Part shown: piece after piece, positions 35,473 to 42,873 of the stretch
How the letters are laid out: every line of letters begins with the position of its first letter
Position numbering within the stretch: position 1 is the stretch's first letter
Source: Geobacter sp. UBA2189
GTDB lineage: Bacteria > Desulfobacterota > Desulfuromonadia > Geobacterales > Pseudopelobacteraceae
Length of the DNA: 64,000 nucleotides
Assembly (NCBI GenBank): GCA_002328035.1
Contig: DCVL01000039.1
Coordinates: forward strand, 1 to 64,000
Reading direction: 5' to 3'
Translations under genes and position numbers: made by a program
The notes under the pieces: generated by a model
What the model was told of the DNA's origin: nothing
The model's input: the letters and a program-made list of their open reading frames with translations, nothing else
The model's database searches: none

Positions 35473-36084
35473 TTACTTCTTGAATTTCTTTCTTGCCCCA
35501 ACAATACCGGCCAAGCCGAGTCCAAGTAGCAGTATCGTGGATGGTTCGGGAACCGGATTAGAAGGATCTTGCTGTTTAGTCCACATGCCGGGATTGCTCC
35601 AAACTCCACTAAGCTTATATTCTTCATCATTGAAATAGTAATTTATAGCCACATCGGCAATGCCATAACCACAGTTATAGGATGCGAGATAATAGCCAGG
35701 ATCCGTGCCTACAGCAAAATACCATACATCTATATCACCATTGATGAAAGAAAACATTGCCCCCTGCTCATAACTGTTGGCGCTAGATGATAAGGTTGTC
35801 GAACCGGATGTGGCGCTCCATGAGATAATGTCGTTAAACGTGGTGCTGGTAGCAGAGAAGTACTGATAACCAGTATAATCATTTGTAACGACATTGGAGT
35901 CGAAAGTGAAGGATGCAGTGAGGTGCGTGCCAAAATCAGGATTACCTGTCGGGTTGGTGAAGTAGTTGTAACTATTTCCGGTGTAAGTATACATTACATC
36001 GGCCATGACGGGCGCGGCTGCAAGCAGCAGCATGGTGACGAGCAATAAACAAGTTTGTAAAAATATCCCAAATTTTTTTTTCAT
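35473..36084 (-). CDS. PEP-CTERM sorting-domain protein
   Basis: A 203-residue secreted protein. It has a signal peptide (about residues 1-28, ending PVMA) and a polar mature domain rich in Tyr, Ser, Thr and Asn. The C-terminus is the textbook sorting signal: VPEPSTILLLGLGLAGIVG followed by a basic tail ARKKFKK. PEP-CTERM proteins are cleaved and attached by exosortase (EpsH/XrtA), usually in exopolysaccharide-producing cells. No exosortase or polysaccharide cluster is in this window, so the protein is an orphan here. A sigma-54 type promoter is visible upstream. GGGGGTT lies before the ATG. Confidence 0.93.
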   Translation of the reverse strand: MKKKFGIFLQTCLLLVTMLLLAAAPVMADVMYTYTGNSYNYFTNPTGNPDFGTHLTASFTFDSNVVTNDYTGYQYFSATSTTFNDIISWSATSGSTTLSSSANSYEQGAMFSFINGDIDVWYFAVGTDPGYYLASYNCGYGIADVAINYYFNDEEYKLSGVWSNPGMWTKQQDPSNPVPEPSTILLLGLGLAGIVGARKKFKK

Positions 36085-36103
36085 TTTAACCCCCTTTTTT
36101 CAT

Positions 36104-36241
36104 TTATACTCCTGAGTTTGTATCAAAAAAATCATCAGACATTCGGCAGGCCGGTATAATATAAATAAGCATAATTTGTACCAATAATGATGTTTTGCAC
36201 CTATTATCCATTAACCATAATATTCTTTCCTTGAGCGTCAT
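36104..36241 (-). CDS. Possible 45-residue small ORF with strong ribosome site
   Basis: An ORF of 45 codons (opening MTLKERILWLMDNRCK) starts six bases after a perfect AGGAGG and ends 19 bases before the PEP-CTERM start. It spans the sigma-54 promoter, so it cannot be translated from that transcript. I recognise no homology. It may be a small protein from an upstream promoter, a leader, or chance. Confidence 0.3.
   Translation of the reverse strand: MTLKERILWLMDNRCKTSLLVQIMLIYIIPACRMSDDFFDTNSGV
36168..36184 (-). promoter_or_regulatory. Sigma-54 promoter of the PEP-CTERM gene
   Basis: The minus strand reads TTGGTACAAATTATGCT, which matches the sigma-54 pattern YTGGCACRNNNNTTGCW at all but two defined positions, with the invariant GG and GC ten bases apart. 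It is about 85 bases upstream of the start codon. Sigma-54 control through the PrsK-PrsR pair is established for PEP-CTERM genes in other bacteria. Confidence 0.7.
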
Positions 36242-36401
36242 TGGCATCCTCCTGACTTGTTTGTATTAGAACCTAACAATATCAAGAATGTTACACATAA
36301 AGCTCGGCTTTTATGCCGTTAAATTAAGCTACATTATTTCTTGCATACACTCTTGCAAGAGGCTCAATTATAAAATTCTTTTTCAACATGATCCTGTTTA
36401 C

Positions 36402-36469
36402 TGTAAAGATATACGACAGCAAGTTGGGTATTCTGATGGATTATTGTAAAGATATACGACAGTAAGTTG
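36402..36469. repeat. Two 25-base direct repeats
   Basis: TGTAAAGATATACGACAGCA(AGTTG) at 36402-36426 recurs with one change at 36445-36469 (CAG-C to CAG-T). The units start 43 bases apart. They lie just outside the left end of the deleted RAYT copy. They could be binding sites of a regulator or ends of a lost element. Confidence 0.6.
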
Positions 36470-36482
36470 AGTGAAATCTACA

Positions 36483-36776
36483 GGGTCAGGTCTTGAAATA
36501 TAAGTTTATGGTGCTATAATCCCTCCATGGCTCGACCTTTACGCATAGAATTCCCCGGTGCGAACATGGTTGAGCGAGTGGAACAGCACCAATGGAGCAG
36601 TTATCTTCCCACCCTTGGTAAGGCTAGTGTGCCGCCTTATCTGACTACAGAATGGATTCTTTCCAATTTCTCTGCATCACTGCCGGAGTCTCGCTGTTGC
36701 AGATATTTTTCTAACGGAAACGAAAATTACGAAGCAGGAGCGTAACCGTCTGATCCGGCATGCCTACATACACTAC
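36483..36776 (+). mobile_element. Internally deleted, right-truncated RAYT element
   Basis: The left 75 bases match the complete element starting at 36777, including the end repeat, promoter and start MARPLRIEF. It then jumps to the part of the gene matching about 37200-37330, and again to the part matching about 37510-37575. Two internal deletions (about 340 and 180 bases) have removed the HUH catalytic motif. The right end is missing; the next full copy begins immediately. The surviving ORF at 36527-36745 is a non-functional remnant. Confidence 0.85.
36527..36745 (+). pseudogene. Remnant transposase ORF of the deleted RAYT copy
   Basis: A 72-codon remnant joining the transposase N-terminus (MARPLRIEFPG) to its middle (ANMVERVEQHQWSSYLPTLG) and ending out of frame. 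It lacks the HYH motif and catalytic Tyr region, so it cannot encode an active enzyme. First deletion junction lies at a short CCGGTGCG-like shared string, which suggests deletion by microhomology. Confidence 0.85.
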
Positions 36777-36787
36777 GGGGTCAGGTC

Positions 36788-36815
36788 TTGAAATATAAGT
36801 TTTTTGTGCTATAAC
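36788..36815 (+). promoter_or_regulatory. Self-contained promoter in the RAYT left end
   Basis: TTGAAA (36788-36793), inside the terminal repeat, and TATAAC (36810-36815) are 16 bases apart. The transposase ATG follows only six bases after the -10, so the transcript would start at or next to the ATG. The deleted copy keeps the same layout with a perfect TATAAT (36493-36498 and 36515-36520). Confidence 0.6.
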
Positions 36816-36821
36816 CACTCC

Positions 36822-37679
36822 ATGGCTCGACCTTTACGCATAGAATTCCCCGATGCTGTCTATCATGTTACCTCTCGCGGCAACGCCCGAGCGGATATCT
36901 TCGACGATGACAACGACCGTCATCTATTCCTCTCAATCCTCGGCCAGACGGTAAAGCGCTTCAACTGGCTCTGTCACGCCTACTGCCTGATGGGCAATCA
37001 CTATCACCTCCTTATCGAAACCCCGGAAGGAAACCTTTCCGCCGGAATGCGCCATTTGAACGGCGTCTACACCCAGGCGTACAATCGGCTACACCACAAG
37101 GACGGGCATGTTTTTAAAGGTCGGTTCAAGGCTGTTCTGGTGGAAAAGGAGAGTCACCTCCTTGAACTCTGTCGCTATGTCGTATTGAACCCGGTGCGTG
37201 CGAACATGGTTGAACGAGTGGAACAGTACCAATGGAGCAGTTATCTTCCCACCCTTGGCATGGCTGGCGTGCCGCCTTATCTCACTACGGAATGGATTCT
37301 TTTCAATTTCTCTGCATCACTGCCGGAGTCTCGACGCCTGTATCGTCAATTTGTGAAAGAGGGAATGACTGTCGATGATACCCCATGGGAGAAACTCACC
37401 GGTCAGATCATCCTCGGAACCGAAGGATTCATACAGCAGGCGAAGGAAATGATCGGCGGACGTGAGGAGATCCCTGAGATTCCCCGAACGCAGCGCCACG
37501 TGGGGCGTCCGGCTGTTGCAGATATTTTTCCAACGGAAACGAAAGTTACGAAGCAGGAGCGTAACCGTCTAATCCGCCAAGCATATGGCGCGCATGGCTA
37601 CACGCTGAAGGAGATAGCACAGGCAGTTGGAGTTCATTATACGACGATCAGCAAGGTGATCAACAGCGGTGAAAACTGA
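36822..37679 (+). CDS. REP-associated tyrosine transposase (Y1, IS200-like) with C-terminal HTH
   Basis: A 285-residue single-strand HUH transposase. The start MARPLRIEFPDAVYHVTSRGN is typical of the RAYT/TnpA-REP family. The HUH motif is HYHLLIE (about residues 62-68), and the catalytic Tyr is probably in VYTQAYNRLH. The segments GHVFKGRFKAVLVE, LNPVRANMVE and YQWSSYLPTLG complete the domain. Residues about 240-285 add a DnaA/resolvase-like HTH (TLKEIAQAVGVHYTTISKVI). There is no ribosome site before the ATG at 36822, fitting leaderless translation. Such enzymes mobilise or maintain REP sequences. Confidence 0.92.
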   Translation: MARPLRIEFPDAVYHVTSRGNARADIFDDDNDRHLFLSILGQTVKRFNWLCHAYCLMGNHYHLLIETPEGNLSAGMRHLNGVYTQAYNRLHHKDGHVFKGRFKAVLVEKESHLLELCRYVVLNPVRANMVERVEQYQWSSYLPTLGMAGVPPYLTTEWILFNFSASLPESRRLYRQFVKEGMTVDDTPWEKLTGQIILGTEGFIQQAKEMIGGREEIPEIPRTQRHVGRPAVADIFPTETKVTKQERNRLIRQAYGAHGYTLKEIAQAVGVHYTTISKVINSGEN

Positions 37680-37817
37680 TATTTCAAGACCTGACCCCTT
37701 TGTTGCCTTTGTTGACTTAACATGTTGAGGAGATTAAAATCAGATTCTTGCAAGACTGTGCTGTATGAGATGTGAGGAAACTGTCTTTATGAATTCCAGC
37801 TGCAGGAGGGTTATACA

Positions 37818-40517
37818 ATGACACGTACCGGCATCGATTATACCCGGAGTATGGCTGCAATACTGGCTTTAATATTAACTCTCTTCCTGATATTGACCAA
37901 CACCTCTCTGGCTGACTCTCCTCTCCAAACCACAAAAAGCACTGTTCAGAAACTGGCACTGCCCAACAGTCAAATGCCCACAGCATCCAATAGGCTTGTT
38001 AACCCGTCTCAACTAAAGTCCGGCAGCGTAAAGATTAACGTGTACAGTACAACTGGTGTCCCAATAACAGATGCCACGGTAACTTCAACAGTAAATGGTC
38101 AACAGATACGTCAGATTACCAACTCCCAGGGCATTGTGTATTTCAATAATATACCGGTCGGCCAGTACAGTTACGCCGTCACCAAAGCAGGTTATTACAC
38201 CAGGCAAAGAACTACGTTTGTAAATGTCAACGCCGGTATTACTACACAAAGCAATGTAGTGCTGATGCCGTATAGCAGCAGTGCCAGGGTCATGGTAAAA
38301 GAAGGGATAACACCAGTTGAAGGCGTAACCGTTTCCATAAACGCAAACGGAATAAACAGTCAGCTAACAGATAAAAATGGTGTCGTCTCATTCACCGGTT
38401 TGCCTGTCAAAAGCTACATCTTCTCAGCCAGCAAGCCTGGATATACAAGTAATAAAACAACTGCAACGGTTATCAGCAACCGTGAAAATCAGATAGCAAT
38501 CGCTGTAACCTCATTAGTCCCCAAAACAGGTAACCTGATGGTAGCAGTGAAAGAAGGAACAACTCCCCTTGAAGGCGCTATAGTAAAAGTCTATGTAAGT
38601 ACTCTCCAAAAGACACTGCCTGTAGTGAAGACCGATCAACAGGGCATTGCAATCTTTAATAATCTGCCACCTGGAGGCGGTTTTGTATCGGTACAGAAAA
38701 CGGGATATCTCCTAGCGACAACAGGGCAGACGCTTAGTCAGCCGTTTGAAATTCTGCCAAACCAGACAACTCAGACCGGCATTCAGATGATCAAGCAAAC
38801 CGGATCCGTACAAGTGACAGTTTCAGCCGAAACGACCCTTTCAAGACTTGCGGGTGCAGCAGTTACACTTACCGGACAGAATATTAACAAAACACTGCTT
38901 ACAGACTACGAAGGAAAGGTAATCTTTACAGGGTTGATTAACGGCAGCTATCAGTTGAAAGTTGTAAAAGAGACGTTCAGGGAGAGTAAACCCTATTCCG
39001 CTACAGTGGCGGCACCAGGAACCACAACACTCTATATCAGGATGTTACTGATCCCAAAAGCTACCTTTACTGTTACTGATAATGGTCTGCCGGTCAGCAA
39101 CGCCGAGGTTTCCCTTGTCCCTGCGCTTGGGGGTGAAGCCCAGCGCAAAATGACTGATCTGCGTGGAAATGCCATATTCGACAATCTGGAATTTCTGGTC
39201 TACAACCTTACGGTTACCAAAGCCGGTTACTCAAACTTTACATCGCAACTGGCAAGCTTGGGTTCAAATTCTCCGATCGTCACAAGGCAGATCAATCTGG
39301 TAAAAACTGCCCGTATTGAGTTAACCGTGACAGACGGCGTTAAACCACTTCCAGAAGCCCAGGTGCTAATGACCGGCAATGCTTCCCCCTTTGTAACCGA
39401 CAGCTTAGGCAAAGTCATATTTACCAATTTATCCCCGGGCAGATACACTTTTAATGCCAGCAAGCCAGGTTACCCCAGCGACAGCAAATTTATCGACGTA
39501 GCATCCGGTGAGATAAAGACACTAGCACTAACCCTGCCAAACTACCTGGTTACCTCAATTGTTGCCACACCAGCCTCCTTCCGCATCGGACAACATAATC
39601 TAAGCCTGTCAACGACCCTTGACCGTGCCACATCGCAAGGGGCGAAAGTATGGCTTACCAGCAGCAATCCCTCACTTGTCAGTGTAGCAGATTCAATCTG
39701 GGTACCAGCCGGTTCAAGCAGTACCTTAACCCCACTCACCGTTATCAGCCCGGCGGCAGGAGCCGTTATGATTGCCCCGCTTACCGTTACCTTAACGGCT
39801 GCCAGCGGGCTAGATCGCACAACAAGCGGAGCACCCGCAATCACTACCGTAACCGTCACTCCTATCATGTTAAAGAGCCTAGGTATGCTGGTACAGCCTG
39901 TTCAACCGGTCTATGCAGGCGATACAAATGGGTTAGACAGCGCTCTTTGTGGTGTTTCAACCGACTATCCTGACAGTTATGCACCAATACCTGTCAGGAT
40001 CAGTTCGGCAGAGCCTGATGTTCTGAATTTTACCGGTATATGGGAGAGTACCCCCACTCCGTATCTCTGTACCATCCCGATCAATATGAACAGCAACACC
40101 TTCAAGGTAAGAGCGATAACACCTGCAGTACGTAAAACATTTGTCGGTGAGGATCGTAATGTAACTATATTTGCTGACTATCTTGGACAAAGGCTCTCTG
40201 CCACAGTACCCGTTTTGTGGCCACGCTCAATTTCATCATTTATCATTTCACCATCAAATCAGTACGGCACCAGCAGCGCCACGATTACTCTCGACCGACC
40301 AGCGCCGGATAACGGCCTTCAGGTGCAGATTGCTTCTTCCAACAGAACTGCATTTATGAACCTTCCAAATGCCGTTAATTTTGCATCAAAAAGCACCACA
40401 GCCACATTTGCATTTTCACTTAAGCCTAACGCCAGTAGTTATACCGGCATCACCATCAGCGTTACGACAGCACCCTATTGGAACTCTTCTGTCACTTCAG
40501 CCGTACCACTACAATAA
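37818..40517 (+). CDS. Secreted protein with six carboxypeptidase-regulatory-like repeats
   Basis: An 899-residue exported protein. A signal peptide spans about residues 10-33 (LALILTLFLILTNTSLADS). Residues about 70-560 hold six tandem beta-sandwich modules of the CarboxypepD_reg/prealbumin type; each has the pattern G(x)V..aTV..TD..G...F..LP.G.Y...V.K.GY (examples: NSQGIVYFNNIPVGQYSYAVTK, TDSLGKVIFTNLSPGRYTF in short form). The last 300 residues form Ig-like Ser/Thr-rich domains without an obvious anchor. It is probably a cell-surface or extracellular adhesive or scaffolding protein. RBS CAGGAGGG precedes the ATG. Confidence 0.82.
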   Translation: MTRTGIDYTRSMAAILALILTLFLILTNTSLADSPLQTTKSTVQKLALPNSQMPTASNRLVNPSQLKSGSVKINVYSTTGVPITDATVTSTVNGQQIRQITNSQGIVYFNNIPVGQYSYAVTKAGYYTRQRTTFVNVNAGITTQSNVVLMPYSSSARVMVKEGITPVEGVTVSINANGINSQLTDKNGVVSFTGLPVKSYIFSASKPGYTSNKTTATVISNRENQIAIAVTSLVPKTGNLMVAVKEGTTPLEGAIVKVYVSTLQKTLPVVKTDQQGIAIFNNLPPGGGFVSVQKTGYLLATTGQTLSQPFEILPNQTTQTGIQMIKQTGSVQVTVSAETTLSRLAGAAVTLTGQNINKTLLTDYEGKVIFTGLINGSYQLKVVKETFRESKPYSATVAAPGTTTLYIRMLLIPKATFTVTDNGLPVSNAEVSLVPALGGEAQRKMTDLRGNAIFDNLEFLVYNLTVTKAGYSNFTSQLASLGSNSPIVTRQINLVKTARIELTVTDGVKPLPEAQVLMTGNASPFVTDSLGKVIFTNLSPGRYTFNASKPGYPSDSKFIDVASGEIKTLALTLPNYLVTSIVATPASFRIGQHNLSLSTTLDRATSQGAKVWLTSSNPSLVSVADSIWVPAGSSSTLTPLTVISPAAGAVMIAPLTVTLTAASGLDRTTSGAPAITTVTVTPIMLKSLGMLVQPVQPVYAGDTNGLDSALCGVSTDYPDSYAPIPVRISSAEPDVLNFTGIWESTPTPYLCTIPINMNSNTFKVRAITPAVRKTFVGEDRNVTIFADYLGQRLSATVPVLWPRSISSFIISPSNQYGTSSATITLDRPAPDNGLQVQIASSNRTAFMNLPNAVNFASKSTTATFAFSLKPNASSYTGITISVTTAPYWNSSVTSAVPLQ

Positions 40518-40589
40518 CCATTAATTATAGGAGTATTAAAAAACCTGGCTGCCAATAAGCAGGTCAAAAACGAGAATTGATCAAATAGA

Positions 40590-40669
40590 AAGGTACAAGA
40601 ACTGAAGAGCTCTATAACTACATCAAGCCGAAGGTTGAGCTGGTAGCCCGTAAGAAACACAATAATTAG
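40590..40669 (+). pseudogene. Possible coding relic
   Basis: One frame reads KGTRTEELYNYIKPKVELVA then RKKHNN and a stop. It has no start codon, and an upstream fragment in another frame ends just before it. It looks like a decayed C-terminus, but I cannot name the parent gene. The rest of the 250-base spacer holds no recognised feature. Confidence 0.2.
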
Positions 40670-40766
40670 CAGGTACCTCAACTCTTTGAAAGCTTTGAAC
40701 ATTAACTAGAGTCTGAAGAAGATAATATTCTGCTTACAGTACCCTTGAACGTACAGGAGACCCCAT

Positions 40767-41420
40767 ATGAAAAAGACTTTAATGGCCGTACTCTTTGTTT
40801 TTGCGCTGCTGCAGCATGCCACAGCTCAAGCAGCCAGCAAGGAGAGCTTTCCATCGGTAAAAATCGGAAACCAGACCTGGATGAGTGAGAATTTAAATGT
40901 TGGCAAGTTTCGTAATGGCGACAAAATTCTGGAAGTCAAGTCATCGGCAGTCTGGGTACAGGCATACAATCAAAAAATACCTGCCTGGTGCTATTACGAG
41001 TTTAAAGCCGCAAACGAGAAAAAGTATGGCAAGCTGTACAATTGGTATGCAGTGCAAGATAAACGGGGGTTGGCTCCAAAAGGTTGGCGGGTAGCGACGG
41101 TTGAAGACTGGGCTGAGCTGTCCCGCTTTGTTGGTAATGAGGGTAGCGCAGCCAAACAGTTGCGTAGCCAATCCGGATGGAAGGAAAAGGGAAATGGCAC
41201 CAACAATCTGGGGTTTAACGGCTTACCGGGAGGCTCCGTTAATGCCTACGGTATGTTCGGCGATGTCGGCTTCTGGGGCTCATGGTGGAGTTATAATGGT
41301 GCCGAGGCCAAGCTGGTTAAAGGTATCTACCTCAAGTTCGATTCAGACAGGATAGAGGAATATGCCAGCTACCTCAAAACTGACGGCCTGTCAGTACGAT
41401 GTGTCAGGGAAAACCAGTGA
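40767..41420 (+). CDS. Secreted FISUMP-domain protein
   Basis: A 217-residue protein with a signal peptide (about residues 1-22, ending AQAA). The mature chain is one FISUMP domain (Fibrobacter succinogenes major paralogous domain): VKIGNQTWMSENLNVGKF at the start, YGKLYNWYAVQD, LAPKGWRVATVEDWAEL in the middle, and SVRCVRE at the end. This domain, related to the C-type-lectin-like fold, is common in surface proteins of Bacteroidota and Fibrobacter, and rarer here. Its function is unknown. GGAGA lies before the ATG. It is followed by a terminator. Confidence 0.9.
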   Translation: MKKTLMAVLFVFALLQHATAQAASKESFPSVKIGNQTWMSENLNVGKFRNGDKILEVKSSAVWVQAYNQKIPAWCYYEFKAANEKKYGKLYNWYAVQDKRGLAPKGWRVATVEDWAELSRFVGNEGSAAKQLRSQSGWKEKGNGTNNLGFNGLPGGSVNAYGMFGDVGFWGSWWSYNGAEAKLVKGIYLKFDSDRIEEYASYLKTDGLSVRCVRENQ

Positions 41421-41459
41421 TCTACAGCGGAGTTCCGGAGGACACCATAGGTAATTTAA

Positions 41460-41482
41460 GAGGCGGCCACATCGGCCGCCTC
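41460..41482 (+). terminator. Strong hairpin after the FISUMP gene
   Basis: GAGGCGGCC (41460-41468) pairs perfectly with GGCCGCCTC (41474-41482) over ACATC. No real T-run follows (CGGTCGTT), so it may be a terminator of limited strength. Confidence 0.55.
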
Positions 41483-41638
41483 GGTCGTTCCGTGTCCCAG
41501 GAAAATCTTCGGGTAGAGTAGAGAGCAGGTTTTACCCTGCCCTCCCTCTACCAAAAGTTGATATCAAATCTTTATGCCATTTTAAACAGATCCAATCATG
41601 TCGGTATGTTATAAGTCAGGCAGACTCCTAGCATAACC

Positions 41639-42277
41639 TTACTTTGCAGAAGACACAGGTGATGTCTGTTTTCTTGGTTTAGTGGCATCATCAAGTTTAG
41701 TCACTTTAATGGCAACTGACCTACTAAGGCGCACCACTACTTGATCACCCTTTTTAACATTGTCAAGGTGCTTGTAATGACGTGGAACAAAATATGTCTG
41801 CAATCCTCCGCTTGGTGTATTCAGATTGATAATTCTTTGTTCTGAATCAATGGCAGCAACTTCTGTAACAATCTCTTCCGTTGTAACCTGCACCTTCATC
41901 GGTTTTGCACCGGGGCGAGCTAACTGTATCGTTTCGTAGCTCTTTTTGCTTGGCTTACCACCATCGCTTTTACGTGCAAAAACATTAATTGTTTCGACGT
42001 ACTCAATTAACACCAAGTCACCTATCTTGACCTGTTTCAAGTTCTTCACCCCAGCTGAAACCTTTTGCTTAAAAACATTACCACCCTGACCTTTTAACGA
42101 AACCATATGGGTCGCATAGTTTATAGCGACCACAGATGCAGTTACAGACTTGGTTCTAACTTCTGCTACTGCTGGCATTGTTGCTTCAGCAGCTGGTGTT
42201 AAAAGTTCTTCAGCCATGACCGGCGCTATCAGAGTCGCAACGATTAGACAACATACCAGAACAGTTCGCATATTCAT
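41639..42277 (-). CDS. Exported small protein with duplicated beta domain
   Basis: A 212-residue protein with a signal peptide (about residues 1-22, ending VMAEE). The mature part contains two related units of about 65 residues, each with the pattern V.....aTHmvsLk...G...(F/Y)....(vk)nL..VK.GD.V.V.y/rl.r: first SVVAINYATHMVSLKGQGGN and QVKIGDLVLIEY, second EVAAIDSEQRIINLNTPSGG and NVKKGDQVVVRL. Such duplicated OB/SH3-like folds are seen in uncharacterised envelope proteins. Function is unknown. The ATG has AAGGAGG upstream. Confidence 0.78.
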   Translation of the reverse strand: MNMRTVLVCCLIVATLIAPVMAEELLTPAAEATMPAVAEVRTKSVTASVVAINYATHMVSLKGQGGNVFKQKVSAGVKNLKQVKIGDLVLIEYVETINVFARKSDGGKPSKKSYETIQLARPGAKPMKVQVTTEEIVTEVAAIDSEQRIINLNTPSGGLQTYFVPRHYKHLDNVKKGDQVVVRLSRSVAIKVTKLDDATKPRKQTSPVSSAK

Positions 42278-42873
42278 TAGCCAGCCTCCTTGAAAGGTGT
42301 TTATAAAATCTTCAGGTTACCTTTTTATCAACAAAACCAACATTGGCTACCCAGCTGCAGCATTTAAAAAAATGCCTGCCGTGCCGAATCGGGGGTTAAC
42401 AACAAATCGACCATAACTATCAATAAAACCACAACTGCTGTAAATCCGCACTGTAGCCAAACCGTCCGCAAATGATTGTGTTTCACTGAACTAAACAGGG
42501 ATCGCCACACGATCCTTTATGGTGATGTAACCCCATTTAATCATCCAGTTTGATCGCAATCAGATCCTCGAAAAAATTGCCCATATCATCGTAGGCGGGA
42601 TTGATGAGGTAGCATCACTTCCGGTCAACGCCCCCTCATTTTTGACAAGCCTGACCGAGAGGCATGGCCCTTCTGAATAAGTGCAGAATACTACAGATAA
42701 CTACCTCCAAGAAATTTGCCAAAAACAGAATACAATTAACCTAAGCATAACTTCATAAGCCTGCTTGTCAACACGCCCGTAAAATAAAATCTGGTCTGGC
42801 AGATACTGTTGCCTGATGCAGTCAGTTGCTATACACTAAAAAGTCAAATTACTTCAGCAGAGGAGAAAATATT
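42278..42873. other. Long intergenic region with one possible coding relic
   Basis: About 600 bases between two divergent genes. One reading frame on the plus strand (42531-42680) reads FDRNQILEKIAHIIVGGIDE then VASLPVNAPSFLTSL and TERHGPSE before a stop, with no start codon. It resembles a decayed C-terminus, but I cannot assign it. Ordinary spacer sequence surrounds it. The Bax-inhibitor-like promoter must lie at its right end; I see no clear -35/-10 pair. Confidence 0.3.

Larger units (their letters stand above)
36777..37698 (+). mobile_element. Complete RAYT element bounded by 20-base inverted repeats
   Basis: The ends are GGGGTCAGGTCTTGAAATAT (36777-36796) and its exact reverse complement ATATTTCAAGACCTGACCCC (37679-37698). 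The right repeat starts at the last base of the transposase stop codon. The element is 922 bases and has one gene. Y1 transposases do not normally use terminal inverted repeats of this kind, so these ends may act as REP-like recognition hairpins. Confidence 0.8.

Noticed and set aside
36085..36480. c-di-GMP riboswitch upstream of secreted genes
   Set aside because: The conserved riboswitch core segments were not found here nor in other spacers.
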